In this document: piece after piece, positions 35,941 to 48,889 of the stretch | Position numbering within the stretch: the stretch's first letter is position 1 | Layout of the letters: the number at the start of each line of letters is the position of its first letter | From: Adiantum capillus-veneris | Taxonomy: Eukaryota > Streptophyta > Polypodiopsida > Polypodiales > Pteridaceae | DNA length: 60,000 nt | Direction: 5' to 3' | Assembly (NCBI GenBank): GCA_014529385.2 | Contig: CM043965.1 | Location: forward strand, 11,028,412-11,088,411 | Notes under the pieces: model-generated | Told to the model about the DNA's origin: nothing | Databases searched by the model: none | What the model saw: the letters and a program-made list of their open reading frames with translations, nothing else | Program-made: the position numbers and the translations under genes

Positions 35941-37293
35941 TCATAACCGGCTATGCCACAAAGACACGTTCGGCTTCTCGGTTACATTGATTACATTTTT
36001 AGAGACATTTGATACATAAATCATGTAAAGTCCTCCAGACTTTACTCCATGTGCTACTGTCATAGAACCCTTGGATATCTTCCACATGTTTTGTCCAAAA
36101 GTGGTGACGTAGCCAGCATCATCAAGTAAACCTGTGCTGATCAAGCTATTTGTAATTGCGGAAACATGTCTCACATTCTTCAGCGTGAAAGAAGAGCCAT
36201 TCTGAAACTTCAATTGAACATATCCAACACCTAAGATCTCACATGTTTGCCCATTGCCTAGCCGAACATGATCTTTAGTGGTCACAGAAGAGGTAAACCA
36301 CTCCTTGTTTGGAGACACATGAAGTGATGCCCCTGAGTCTATAATCCAGTCACTCAGTGCATTTCCATCAGATGCTGTAAGAAGAGCTGAGTCCATTGTA
36401 TTCTTCAAGAAGTAGATGTCTCCTGACACTAGACTGTCATCCTCTGCAACAGTGTTTGTCACATTTATTTCTTGAATCTTCACTGAGGACTTGTTCTTCT
36501 CACCATGGTCTTCAGCTTTCTCTTTGTCTTTTCCTGCTTTCCATTCTCTGCAGTCTCTTTTCATGTGACCCTTCTTGCCACAATGGTAGCATTCTATGTC
36601 ACTCTTGCCTTTACCAATGCGGGACTTGCTACGAGACTGATTCCTCTTTCCACCTTTGTACTTTTCTTCGGTCCTTCCCCTGACAACTAAGGCTATTCCT
36701 TTGCCTTTGTCCATTGTCTTTCTGTTTGTTTCTTCAGTAAGCAGACTGCCTTCTACACATGCTATGGTCAAACCATATGGAGGTGCATAATTACTCAAAG
36801 ATGTGCCAAAAGTGTCCCAACTTTCCGGCAATGTGATCAACAGGAACATAGCTCTAACAGGTTCATCAAACTTGACACCTTGAGCTGACAACTGACTGTA
36901 GATGGTGTTGAATTCATTCAGATGATTGGACATAGGTGTCCCTTCTTTCATCTTCAAGTCAACAAGCTTTTTAAGCGAGCATACCTGCGAAGCTGCACTC
37001 TGCTTCTCATAAAGATCACTCAGCTTTGTCCATGCTTCATAAGCCGACATCTCATCTGCTACATTGAAGTAAACGCTTTCTGCCAAAGTCAGCATAATGG
37101 TAGAAAGTGCCAATTCATCCATTTCGCTCCATTCATCTTCGTCCATATCTTCTCGTTTTATCCCCTTGCGATTTATAGGTTTTATCTGCTTCTTTTGTAC
37201 CAGCACGTGCCAAATCTGCTTCTTCCACAATGAGAAATTGGTTCCATCCAGCTTCTTGATATTGTAAAGAGCAGTGTCCTGTGATCCAGCCAT
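35941..37293 (-). pseudogene. E3 gag and protease
   Basis: 450 codons from ATG at 37293 (MAGSQDTALYNIKKLDGTNF), the conserved copia gag opening. Residues 15-180 form the UBN2-type gag domain (YEAWTKLSDLYEKQS, LNEFNTIYSQLSAQGV, LLITLPESWD). A Lys/Arg-rich region precedes the knuckle CYHCGKKGHMKRDC at 235-248. Protease has the active site WIIDSGASLHVSP, Asp at 319, and continues through LGNGQTCEILGVGYVQ and LKNVRHVSAITNSLIS to LWHSRL, where TGA at 35941-35943 replaces the expected Gly codon of the LGH motif. Everything up to that point is open, so this copy could still make Gag. The ATG lies 1.1 kb from the primer site. Confidence 0.95.
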
Positions 37294-38370
37294 AGCTACG
37301 CTTCACAGTAGTTTACTTTCCTGGGAAAAATTCGGCAGAGTTTTTCCTGTAAACTGACCTCTGAACCAATATCAACTTGTCAAATGAACCAAGAAAGCTT
37401 CAGATTCTGCAAAAATTTTGGCAGAGTCTCCTTTGTAAAATGGCTCCGGTGTACTAAAAAACAGACCAAAAAGAGCTCAAAAAACCACTGTCTCTCTAAC
37501 ACTGTAAGCTGTGGGGAAACCTGTCCTGCACCTGTACTGTCTCTCACTGTCCTGTCACTGTCCTGTAAGCATAGACTGAGACAATGCCTCAACGGCAGTA
37601 AAGAAACGATGCAATCCCAACTGTTCAACTCACAATCAATACATCCTAGCTGCCTATCTAAGGGTGCTCGAGGGATCGCTCCAAGACCTGTATCACCGAA
37701 AGGATCTCAACATTCGAGAATCCCCCAGCTCAATAAAACCTCACTCGACCCTCAACAAAGGCTACAGTAAATCTGACAGTACATAGACTTCCCAAAAAGT
37801 CATACATCCACAAATTTTCCACTGTATGTTGTAACCGCTGCGGCGGTTGTTTGCTGCGTGACTCACAGCCAGCAAACCCTCAACAGACATACATCATCTC
37901 TGACAATACATCCCATGTGGAAGTACCTTCAATGTCAAGATGAAATCTGGAATATCAAGCAACAAACACAAGCTACCTGATGAACTAGTGGATGTCGCCT
38001 ACAGTCTGTGTGTAGGTGCGCCCGTGTCGTATGTGACATGCCTCCAAGAACTGTGAGCCATCCTTCATTGTGTAGACAGCCACAAATCAGTACTCTGGAA
38101 GTGCAGATATCCTCAGCACTTGCAGTCGTAGGCCGAAACCCCAAATTTGCAGAGTCGGATCTGCACCCGCCAAGACCACGTAGTCGAAAATGGCATGCGC
38201 AGAGCTTTGTCGAAGCCGAACGGTGGCCGAGATGACCTCAGAATGAAATTCTGAGAGCACAATGCCCTTTGGGCTTGCCCACAGGATTTGGGGCCGTGTC
38301 TTCGCCTGTCGAATCTCACTCCAATCTGAGCAGGTGACTCTGGCTACCTGCAAATGCTGCCCCGAGCCTC
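37294..38370 (-). other. E3 leader
   Basis: 1.08 kb between primer site and gag. It contains clustered CTGTCCTGTCACTGTCCTGT words (37540-37566) and a small hairpin, AACCGC-TGCG-GCGGTT, at about 37833-37848. No ORF that I recognise. Confidence 0.7.
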
Positions 38371-38389
38371 GATCTGAGCTCTGATACCA
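38371..38389 (-). other. E3 primer binding site
   Basis: The minus strand reads TGGTATCAGAGCTCAGATC two bases after the 5' LTR, the Met-type primer site. Confidence 0.93.
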
Positions 38390-38391
38390 GT

Positions 38392-38583
38392 TGAAGGAGT
38401 ACGAGAGGAAGTGCGACGCGAGAGAGAGTGCGAGAAGAAGAGCACGACGATATGGTGAACTCGCTCTACTGTAATGTGTAGAGCATAGTGAGTTCTTATT
38501 AGGTTTTAACAAAAGAATATGTGTACATACCTGGCGGCTCGCCCACTTACCTGGGCGACCACATTGGGCTTTATACCCCAACA
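38392..38583 (-). repeat. E3 5' LTR
   Basis: 192 bp, in element sense TGTTGGGGTATAAAGC (38583) to CTCCTTCA (38392). The TATAAA-like word near its start and the very short length are typical of compact copia LTRs. Confidence 0.95.
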
Positions 38584-41570
38584 TAGCATGCCAACAGTTT
38601 TGTAGGTCTTTGTATCTTTGAGCCTAATAAACAGTTGTTTTGCTGCAATTTTTGTTTGTTGTACCTGATTCCTTCCAAAACACCTAATAAAAAATTGTAG
38701 CCTCCTGGTTCTCTTTTCTCTTTCTACAGTCCATGTGTGGTGTGTTTCTCTCTCTCCCACTGCCCCTTCTCACATGATATCAGAGTGCTGACAACAAACT
38801 GTCTATCTCCCATTTATTGTACCAACATGTGTACTTCAAAGTAATTTAAAACTTACTACAATTCAGGTTTCAAGCATATGACTGCTTGTTTAAGTACTTA
38901 AAGGGGGTATCCAAGTAGTCTCAAAGTACCAATGACAATTTTTTAGTGCATGTTCTACAATGTAGAGGTGTGCAGATTAGGTATTTAAAGTAACATGCAT
39001 GGAACATATCTGTAAATTTATTACTTTAAGTACCATTGTTGTTAGTCTCCCATCATTCTTCACATGTATCTGTCTACAGATAGGGTACCCTAAACTACCA
39101 TTGTGGGTGTTTTAAAAGTTACCTTTCAAAATACCTGCTTGCTCATCAAGTACACCAAGTACCTTGGTTGGTACCTGTATTGCTACTTTCTAGTGCTAGA
39201 ATGCTAAAACACATGATTGTAACGACAAGCTAGAGGCCTCTAATGACTACACAACATGGCCTCAAAAACACTTAACTTACATTTCTGGCACCATCCACAG
39301 CCACAACCAAACACACACACTACCCACAACATAAATTGAGTCTAAAGCACAACAACTAGAGTCCAAAGCATATTAAACTGACATAATGGAATAATTATAA
39401 ATTCAACTTTTGTGTTTTCGATAAGTTACATGTTAATCACTTAGTATAGAGGCATTCAAAATGTTACCCAAAAAACCATCCCTCATGGGAAATAGGCATA
39501 TACATGGGTTAGTAGAGAGCATTAAGTTGTAATGACAAAACATGGTAGTACAAGGGTTTTCTACAAAGCTTGGCTTCCTAAAATTACATGAGCTTTTTAA
39601 GGATGAGATACGGCTAAAAGAACATTGGAATCAAATGTGGCCCCTTCAAGTATTCTATATAATTGGTCATCTTTCCACCTTGCTTGAGTGCAGCTTTAAC
39701 ATAGTTGTCCTCCAATGTATGCTTCACATTTAATGTGAAAGCTTCGGCTGATCGATCCATAGCATCACACCACTTGGCAAGAACCTCTTGCAAATCCCTG
39801 GACAATTCAATACTCTGATCCTCTAGGCCAAGTACAATGATGTAGGAACCAGGCAAATTATAATGGCATTTATAAAGACATCAACACTATTATAAGACTT
39901 AGATTTTAACAAGACCAAGTCCACAACTTCTCTAGATTTTTGGAGCTAGAGAAGCGCACAAGTTTGACATAGACTAGACAAACATCAACACTATTTTAAG
40001 ACTTAGGTCCTTAACAAGGCCAAGTCCGCAACGTCAAGTTTATAAGAAAAATTATCCACATGATAGAGTAGATAATTAGATTATTCATAATAAGACAAAA
40101 ACATAACATTGCATAAGGCACATAGGATACGATTCTTCACTTGCCCATCAAAATTTGTAGCTTAAGCACCAATTAGCATAGCCTAGAAAGACCGCAACCA
40201 TAAAGTCTCCTAGAGTTCATTTTGATGTGCAAGCTAATTTTGCACCATGACATGATACACAGACAAACACAAAGCGTTGAAAGTTAGCGGGTCCATATAA
40301 TTTTGAGCCCCTGTTAACACACATGCTTGGGGTCATTGGACCACCCAAGGTGTACCAAGAATATGACCCAATATCAAAGATATCACATATATTTATGTGC
40401 TTGTAAGTTTGGTAAGCTGTAGTTCAATGGATTTACGTTGTAAGGTGTAGAAAAGGGGGCTCAATGTGTGTAATATCAAGAAAGGGTTGCATCCAAAGCA
40501 CAAGGATGATAGACCTGTGAATTAGGTCTTATTATTGGCATAATCTTGATAATAGTGGTAGGATTATATTGTGAGTATACATATTATGCAATATTCATGG
40601 TTGTCTTATTCGCATGATTTATTAAATTTTTTAGTGCTTTGGATTCTTTTCATTAGTCACACTGAAATTGGTGAAGGTTGCTACTTATGGTATGTACAAA
40701 GAAGTAAATTCTTTTAATGTATGTTCAAGTGTCCAGACTCCATCCCTTTCAATTTCTAAGGTGATTAACTCCAATGTAATATCTCATTACTAATTGTTGT
40801 TACATTGCTTGAGTTCCTATAATCTATCTTAGATAATGCTTCATAATTCTAGATAATGTGTGAAATATTGTGGGTATATAAGATACTTGCAATGTAGCAA
40901 CAAACTATTGAAAGTAGGAACCGCTCACTAAAAAATTCCCCCTTTAATATAGGAGAAGCTCTATAAAAAAAAATCTTTGATGCGGTAGAAGGTGATTAAG
41001 TAGAGCAAGAACAATTATGTGATGAGTATTTGACACATGTGACTACCTTTTAGTGCAAATGTCTTTACGTAATCATGAGGCAAAGACTTTTGCCTTGCAC
41101 ACTGTGTGAGGAAGAGTATGCAAATCACTAGGCTAGAGGGATGTAAGCTCACTAGGTATTTAATTACTTGAGCGGCAAGCTACCGGGATCAACATGAGGT
41201 ACAAGGCAAGAACCAAATGAAGCCAAACTATGTGAACATCTAGAGCTTCATCTTGCAAACTTGTATTCATGTTTTAAATACAAAAGAAGAAAAGAACTTT
41301 GGCTTTAAGAAAACAAAATAGATAGTGTACAAGGAGGTTAGGTTAAGGATTAGAGGTGATAGTAGTTATTGCCATAGGGACCATGCATTAGATAATTGCA
41401 AGTAAATGAAGTTGTTCCAAGGAGATACTCAAGAGAGAATCAAGAAGTTGAGATATGGAGTGCACTGTGTAAAGTGGAGGATTGTGGGCGGATCTTGGAG
41501 GGCAGATAGTGGAAGCTATCAAAAAAATTGGATGTGGAAAGTCGAAGGAGGGAGGATGATGATGAAGACA
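38584..41570. other. No recognised gene
   Basis: A Met-primer-like word ATGATATCAGAGTGCTG at about 38774 could mark the edge of another decayed LTR ending CTCACA. The minus strand at 39614-39856 is open for 80 codons (LAKWCDAMDRSAEAF) without a family. A ~50-bp phrase containing CATCAACACTATT and CCAAGTCC repeats at about 39877 and 39982. Confidence 0.5.
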
Positions 41571-41964
41571 AGTATAAAAAGCCAAAGCTGTAGAGTGTAA
41601 TTGAAGATCATCGAGTCTCATCAGAGTCATATTGTACCTTTGTTGTACGGGGCACAAGCGCCACATAATTATATGGCGGGGAGTAGTAGCACGTCCAAAG
41701 AAAGGCAGCTGAGCAGCACAGTACGGAGCTTTCCTCCTCGACGAGGGCAGGTGAAGGCCGCCATTGCTGCCAATATAGCCCGCTCTCTCTCCCACGCCCT
41801 CTCTCCTGCTCCTCCTCCTGCTCCAGCAGCTACTCATGCATGCGCCAAGAGTTCCCTCTCCACCTCCTCCTCGTCCCCCATAGCTTGCTTCCCCCTCCGC
41901 CTCACTCGCCACGACCAGAGTTAAATCTCTGAGCTTAAGCTACCTTAATGAGTGAAAATTACGA

Positions 41965-42032
<68 letters not shown>
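41571..42032 (+). other. TATA-like site and GC-richer segment, no clear gene
   Basis: GTATAAAAAGCC near 41571 precedes a locally GC-rich 41640-41920 that is open on both strands (plus 41601-41924, minus 41388-41912). Both predicted proteins are low complexity (Ser/Pro/Ala or Gly/Ser/Arg), and neither matches a family. It may be a promoter and 5' untranslated region. Confidence 0.35.
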
Positions 42033-42034
<2 letters not shown>

Positions 42035-42081
42035 GATCTTGAGTTCAAGACTAAGATCTTTTAGGTCTCTTTGGGATATCA

Positions 42082-42132
<51 letters not shown>
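41971..42132. repeat. Compound (TC)16-(AC)15 ... (AC)21 microsatellites
   Basis: TC at 41971-42002, AC at 42003-42033 and AC at 42090-42132. Short duplicated text AGGTCTCTTTGGGAT flanks the second array on both sides, and a C14 run follows at 42258-42271. Confidence 0.95.
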
Positions 42133-42135
<3 letters not shown>

Positions 42136-42271
42136 GATCTCTAGGTCTCTTTGGGATCGCTCCTACGCCCAACTTTGAATTCGAAACTCGTTGGATAAGT
42201 TTTTAGTTCTCTCGGTATTGTTCCTATGATGTTCCTTGGTTTTAGTTCTCTTGGTATCCCCCCCCCCCCCC

Positions 42272-45200
42272 TCCCTCTCTTTCTCTCTCTGTATAAGTTG
42301 TCCCCACAACATTAATGAAGATTCTCTCCTTCTACCTTCTCTCATATAACATGATACTTTAAATCCAGTACATGCTTGGAATGCTTGGGGCTGTTGGCCA
42401 ATTAGTTACACGAGGTATTGTCTCACGAAAGGTCTCTCTTTGCTAACTTTTCAACTCTACCCATATTGCTTCCATCTTAGTGGTTGCTACGACCACAACC
42501 TCAGCTTTCATTGAAGAGACAATCATTGTAACTTGTTTCTTGCCAGATTGCCAAGTCACATCAGAATCTGCAATCAAAAACAAAAAACCCGCTTGAAATC
42601 TTTAAGAATACATTCCCCCTCCCCAATCCAAATCAAACCACTCAATTAATGAGGTAATTGATAGCGGTGATACAATAAACCATGTGTTGGCATAAAATGT
42701 AAGTAATTTGCACATGATATGGTAGTTTTACACTTAGTAGACTTGCTTGAAATGGTGAAAAAAGACTCAGCATTGTTCGACGTTTGCAAGAATTTCTCAA
42801 CGTTCTTCTCCTTACATTTCGTGAAGTGTGCACTCATTTTTGAAGTGCACGAACGGGCGTATGTGCCAAGTCTAAGAGGTGTTTCGCACGACCATGGGTT
42901 TATAGTATACTCAAATCCCAGCATACAAGGCATTGTTGACCCCTTCAAAAGCTAGCTACGCATTCACAGACATTGGATCGTTTTGCCAGTGGCAGCATAA
43001 CCTTGCACAAAGATCGTAACTCTGCAAGTTTTGGTGGAGTATAGGTGGGGAAGGTAGGGTTTACGCTACTAGTCTATGCAAAAGCTAGCATACCTACTTA
43101 GTGGGGGTTAACGCCAACTTGCACAAAAGGCCTCTAAGAGAAAGCTTTGAATGGAGATTTTGGTGGCAAGCTTAGCTCTATTGAGGTTGCCCCCATCCCC
43201 ACTCAATGCTTTTTACACCCTATCCTATCCAAACTTGCCTTGCTATAGCCACCCTTCATCGCAGGTACCTGTTTTATGAGTCCTAGTGGACTCTCTGCTT
43301 CCCTGCCTACGGAAGCCCTCTTTGCTACCCTTTTCCTTGACAAACCTGTGATCACTAGCAATCTGCCGCACTCTACTGCCCAAGCCCTATCCTTGTGTTG
43401 CCCCATTGCCAAGAAACATCACCCTTGATGGATCTTCTTGCTCCATCTGTGTTACCTAAGCTGCACCCATTGGCCTTGTTGCACCTCTAGAGCATCATCA
43501 CATCATCATTTGAATTGTTACACCACCAGTGTATGGGAAAAATCGTTTTTGCACCCATAAAAATTTCCTTTTTATGGAATTTACAAGAGGAAATTTAAAA
43601 ATTTGTGCTCATTTACACTATTTTTTGACTATTTTTCTAACAAATCTAGACACAATTTTCACTTTTGGTCTTCCTCTCATTCAACGTTTTTAAATGTTAG
43701 CAACATGATTGTAAGCTAAGACACACTTTTCCCAGACATTGTACACAACCAAGTCCATTGTCACATTAACTGCACACCACCAAGTCCATTGCCACATTAA
43801 CAAAACTAAGCTCTACAATTCTTTTATAAAGTTTCTCGCCAAAGACAAACAAAGAATTTAAGGAACACATGAATATGAGGGTTTTTGACTGTGTATCATT
43901 GTAGAGCATGATTGCTATTTGACCTGGGGTAAGAGTTTGGATGTCTTTTGTGATATCATCCTCCTTATCACCGTCTTCCTCCTTATCTTGATTTTCCTTA
44001 TCCTCATAATCTTGATTGGCATGAAGGTGCTCCAAAAGTGCCTGACTGGCTAAAGAATTTGTATATTTGGTGGCCTTATCCTCTAAGTCCTCTTTCATAT
44101 TTGCAACCACATTTTGTAGGTCCGCCAAATTCAAGGATAGGTTGCCATCAGTGTCTGTGATATCTACTAGAAATTGAAATGTATCAAGACTAATAACCCA
44201 CGACTAGAAGTCCACTGTTGGGAGGAAAACAATGCTAGAGACTTGTTGTGGATAGCTCATGCCAAACCAAGACACCTAACACCTTTGAAGATCATGTATA
44301 TTTTTAAGATATGGGAGAAAGTATCAAAAAACCTTCTTGTGCACCTCTTTTATATGGGGAAATTGATAAGGTGTTATCCTATGATATGGGTCTGAGCTTG
44401 ATGCGTTGGTTTGAGTCAACTAGTTTTGCATGTGATGTACGCATCCAAAAAGAGTAAAATGTTTTTTTTTGTCTATATGTGAAGTTATGGCATATTCTTG
44501 ATCAAAGTGATGGGACTATTTTGCATCATGGTTTGGTTGATGTTTTTTGATGTCATATGATGTATGGAACCTCATGGATCTCATATGCATACATATATTG
44601 CTTTCTGCCCTTCTAGGTCAAAACTAGCTCTATGTGCTAGGAGGGTGAGGTGCGGTCATAGTGTGTCACTTATGCATGGTTAGACATTATCATAATGGGA
44701 TTTTGATGTTATGTTTAGTTTCTAGTTGGGCTTCTTTTATACATAAAAATTTCATTATTTAAGCACCATGTTCGCTGGCTTGAGATGGTTGTAGTGTGTA
44801 TAGTCAAAACTCCAAGTGTGTGAGTTTTTTTTGGTAAGGATTATGGTTTATGGTAAAAGGTAGAGATCCCACATTGATTATTGTTGTGATTTTGATGGTG
44901 AAAGCCAGTGTCGCTCTTGGATCATTTTTTTGGTTAGGACTGTGCTACCAAAATTTTTATAGCCATCGTATGTGCTAAAGTGGGTTTGCAAGATGGTGGG
45001 ATTGAATTATGGTTTACCATCTTGGATTAGATTAGGAATTGGTTTTGATGATTTATGGTAGAAGTGTAAGAGTAGAGACCCTGTACAATCTGACTACTTG
45101 GAAAGGATTGTTTGTGCATATGCAAGATACTATTTAGATTGGACTCATGTGTTATGTTTCTCATGATATTGTCGATACACGATTAGGATCATCTACATCT

Positions 45201-45781
45201 CTTAACCTTAGATGAAAGTATTGATGACTTGGGGATTTGCTGGATCAAGGGTATTGCTTTGATCTCCTTCTTTTTTGCTAGGCTCATCTACACGGTTAGT
45301 GCATCGGGGGTTGAATGACCTATATGGATTATGCGTCAGGGATCTTGTCTTGGCTTTATCAAAACACCCGATGCTAGGCATCAAAGAGGCATGGCACCTA
45401 AATTGGTATGGTTGGTGTTGATTTCTATCACATACTAGTATTTGGAATCCTTTCACAGCTCGGGTTCATGGAGGGAGATGAAGCGGCCTCAACTTTTGTC
45501 TAGTTCATGTAAGTTGGAGGTGTTCTGGCTTGCTCCTTGCAAAGTGAAATTCTCTTTGTTTGTAGTAGGAGCGAAAGTGGATGGGTGGACTGGTCGATCT
45601 CTACACAAGGTCTCATGCTTCTACTAGTCATTTATATTTTGAAGCTATGGTATACCTAAATTTTTGTACTTGCATTAATTCATGGTTGATTGTTTCATTT
45701 AGATGTGACATTTAAAGATTCTCTTTTGTCATTCTCTTGTGTCTCTGTGCACTCTATTTCACCCTCCATTCTTCTTCTTCT

Positions 45782-45830
<49 letters not shown>

Positions 45831-46034
45831 CACAATGTGGTGTACACATATATTCACCCTCCACTTGGTCATTTTTCTTGAGTTCGCTTTCATTCATACC
45901 ACGCATTCAGGGGTAGCACTAGTCATAGGTACCTTTGGATACAGTTCAGCTCATCGTTTAAACTCCATGCTAGGTTGGGCAGTGAGAACTCCTCCCCTAT
46001 GTAAATGCTACCACAAATTTGATGAATATTGGAA
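42272..46034. other. No recognised gene (3.8 kb)
   Basis: Longest frames are 42719-42955 (plus) and 43766-44134 (minus). The latter is Asp/Glu/Lys-rich (DYEDKENQDKEEDGDKEDD) with no known fold. 45442-45627 has a weak resemblance to a LINE zinc-binding tail, judged insufficient. A (TTC)n-(TC)n array spans 45771-45828. Confidence 0.5.
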
Positions 46035-46096
46035 TTTTATAAAAGTGTAAATTGTGCAATTTTTGCATAGACCCCTAGGGAAAGGGGCATCTCTCA
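46035..46096 (+). repeat. End of E5 5' LTR with TATA-like box
   Basis: TTTATAAAAGTG at about 46034 and a CA end at 46096, two bases before a perfect Met-type primer site, indicate the 3' end of an LTR. The LTR start and its 3' partner were not found. Confidence 0.55.
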
Positions 46097-46098
46097 CT

Positions 46099-46118
46099 TG
46101 GTATCAGAGCCTAAGGTT
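46099..46118 (+). other. E5 primer binding site
   Basis: TGGTATCAGAGCCTAAGGTT matches initiator-Met tRNA complementarity and the E1/E4 sites closely. Confidence 0.9.
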
Positions 46119-48889
46119 ATAGAGATAGCATGAAGCGTGATACTAGTCAGGTTAGTCATGCATCATGCATGCTGTTTGAGAAAGAATATTGTATTTATGA
46201 GCATTTATGAGTGACATTGATTGGTGCCACCTGCTTGAATTGTCTTCTTGTGTGGATTTGTGTAGTATTGGGTTGCAAAAAATTGATTAAAGTGTCATAC
46301 AAGTGTGTTACGGAGTTTTGAATGCTTGTTTTGTAGTTAGCAATGGCTCATAAGGTGATGTCTGAATGCTTTAGCGAGAGAGACGAAGTTTTGGCCATCA
46401 TGTTCAACAACATGGTGACACAATTACCGAGGGATAAAAGGGAACTTTTTTAACTTGAGATTAGGACCAACTTATTTGCAACACTAGAAACCATGCCTTG
46501 TTGAAAGAGTGTTGAATGTAGCTACCTCACTCATAACCAAGAACCTTTTTTCCAATTCTTTATCTAATTAATGATAGCCGGCCAAAGGATTGGTTTGCCA
46601 ATCTCAGGCTACTTTAGCTTAATATGTGGTAGATATATACTATTACTTAGCAATGCACTCACAAATGCTTAGGATTGCCAAACTTTCCAAGAAATTTAAA
46701 GCACTTGTTGCAATCATAGGGAAGGAAATCTTAGAAGATAAATATAGACCACATTGTCGTATGAGAGGTCTAAGGGAGTTTCTAGTGATGAGAGTCAAAA
46801 ATTTATTCAGAGAGTTTTTTCTATGGCATGTGTAACATTGTAAGCACCCATAAAAATCAACGTAGACTCAATTTTGGTATCCATGTGTGTTAAGTCTTCT
46901 CTCTTTTTGTATTGTTTTTAGATGGATCTCCTTAATTGTCTAGATGAACTCAAAATGACTTTGCGAGAAATGTCTTTTTCAACTATGTTGTCAAGTTCAA
47001 TGTTTGTTGGGGAGTTGAAGCAGTTTGAACTTTAAAGAAGAGTAGGGATTAGCTCGTTTCCAATTCCTACATAGCATAGAATTGTATGTTGATGCCCAAT
47101 CTGACATTGAATGCAAGTATCTACTAGGTACATGGTCGACCCATAGCTCTGGGTTAAGTAAAAACTTTAGGAAGGCAAAATTCAAGTGCAAGGATATATT
47201 CAATGCATTAAACTATGCTCAGCGACATCATCCTTAGCAAGAAATCCCTCATGCTTAACCAAAGATTTGGCTTTTGCAAGAAGATCATATTTAGAGTCTA
47301 GAAGAAGTCAAATAGTGGGAATCAATTCTACTATGTATCTCAAGACTGGTTTAGTAAAGTCTATGGTCCTATCCTTAAATACAATCCTCAAAACATCATG
47401 ATCACTTTTGATAAATATGAGAAGCCAAGATGTGTTTGGGACTTTGCTCAAGCAACCCAAACATGTATTTCTATAGGGAGGATGTTAAGGAATGACATGC
47501 TCATGTAAATTGTAGTCGTGCATTATTCTCGATAAATATCTCTCATGGGGAAGAATGGTATAAGAAAGAAGATGTAAACTTAAGTGCTCAAGTAGAAGTT
47601 TTGAACTTTGAAACCTGAGATGTGAGTAGATACAAGGGTAGAATCTCAATCATAGAATCTAAGAATTGGTTTATTGGATCTTTACGTATTTATGTACCTT
47701 CCTTAAAGTAGAATGTAGCTTTTTATAGCTTATGATTGGAAAAATTTGATTTTGGTTTGGTTTGAGTTGTTTTAAGGTTATAATCTTTGAGGTGGTACCT
47801 AGGTTTTTCCAATTTTTGACCAACTTGAGTGATGGGGTGTGTGTATAGATGACTAACATTTTACCTCATGGGGTATGGATAAACATACTCTCACAATTGA
47901 TAGCCGAAGAAAGTCTACAAACAGGAGTTGAGGTACAACATCTCATTACTACCAGACGAAATGGAGTGGAGAAGAGGAGGTTATCTACAGACTGTGTAGT
48001 TGCGAGTACTTTTTGAGCATGGTACCATGCTATTGGGAACCCAGAGTTTAGATTACCGGAGTGACACCAGTGGGGAATATCAAGTGGGTATAGTCTAAGA
48101 TGGGGAAAGAAATCATTTTTATCAATTGGCTATTGTATATTGACATCCGCGAGTTTATCTCTAAATCAATGAAGGAGACTTGGTAAGCGAGAGTTATACT
48201 TCCTTTAGTAATTGTGTTAGGATATTTTGACATTGTTATGTTTAATGTGTGGGGAAGGAAATGTATAAATAATGTCATCCATTATTTTAATCCAATGCCC
48301 TGGGAATCAAAGCTCCACTATCCATAACCCACACAATGTAAAGATCCTATTTAATGGGCTATAGCAGATCTTTATTCTTGGTTGACCTTGCTAGCATACA
48401 CCGTATAGATGGATGGAAAACACTAGATGAGTTTCCCAAGAATTTCCTTTACTTTGTTGATTATTTCAATTTAACAAATGCTACAGTCCATAGCAACATG
48501 CAGATGCCTATGACTAACTATTCACTTACATAAGAATGGTATGGTTCGCATGTAAATAAGGACATGTTCACACATTCTATTCAAAGAGACGAATGGAATA
48601 CTCGAGAGGACGTACTTGTAGAGTAGGATGACTATGATCTAGTGGTGGAAGGGTACCACAATAAATATCATAAAGTACATTATGCTAGGACTATTAGAGA
48701 ATGTTGATAGCCTTTGGAAGGCAATGTATTAGAGGATTTTTTATGATCAAAGATTTTTTGATGTAGAAATTGATTTGATTTATTCATTATTATTATTCTC
48801 TTTCTTTCTCGTACTCTCAATTAAGTAGATTTAATTCTTTAAGATGGACTAGGATATTTTAGACTAAGAGTAATCTTGACTTGATATGG
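46119..48889 (+). other. E5 leader with degraded frames
   Basis: A short frame at 46344 (MAHKVMSECFSERDEV) and a coding-looking piece at 47310-47500 (QFYYVSQDWFSKVYGPIL) are visible, both soon stopped. Neither matches a family I know. Confidence 0.4.

Larger units (their letters stand above)
32870..38583 (-). mobile_element. E3: nearly complete Ty1/copia retrotransposon
   Basis: 5,714 bp with LTRs of 192 and 193 bp, Met-type primer site, leader, gag, protease, integrase, RT and RNase H in copia order, and a polypurine tract. All main domains from 37293 to about 33380 share one reading frame, broken by four stops (35941, 35830, 34972, 34228). The flanks CAGCA (32865-32869) and TAGCA (38584-38588) look like a 5-bp target duplication with one change. 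LTRs differ by about eight substitutions and one indel (about 4%). Sequence style (YVDD RT, CYHCGKKGH knuckle) fits the Tork/Tnt1-like group, lineage not certain. Confidence 0.94.

Noticed and set aside
36396-37233. Plus-strand ORFs opposite E3 gag
   Set aside because: Shadows of the well-supported minus-strand gag frame.
41388-41924. Overlapping plus and minus ORFs of over 100 codons
   Set aside because: Both are low complexity in a locally GC-rich stretch and lack any domain.
45442-45627. LINE zinc-binding-tail-like sequence (LAPCKVKFSLFVVGAK)
   Set aside because: Only one short phrase fits; no RT or endonuclease is found nearby in the right order.
46344-48700. Possible endogenous pararetrovirus
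   Set aside because: No movement protein, coat or caulimovirid RT motif; the nearby RT is gypsy-like with a Met-type primer site.
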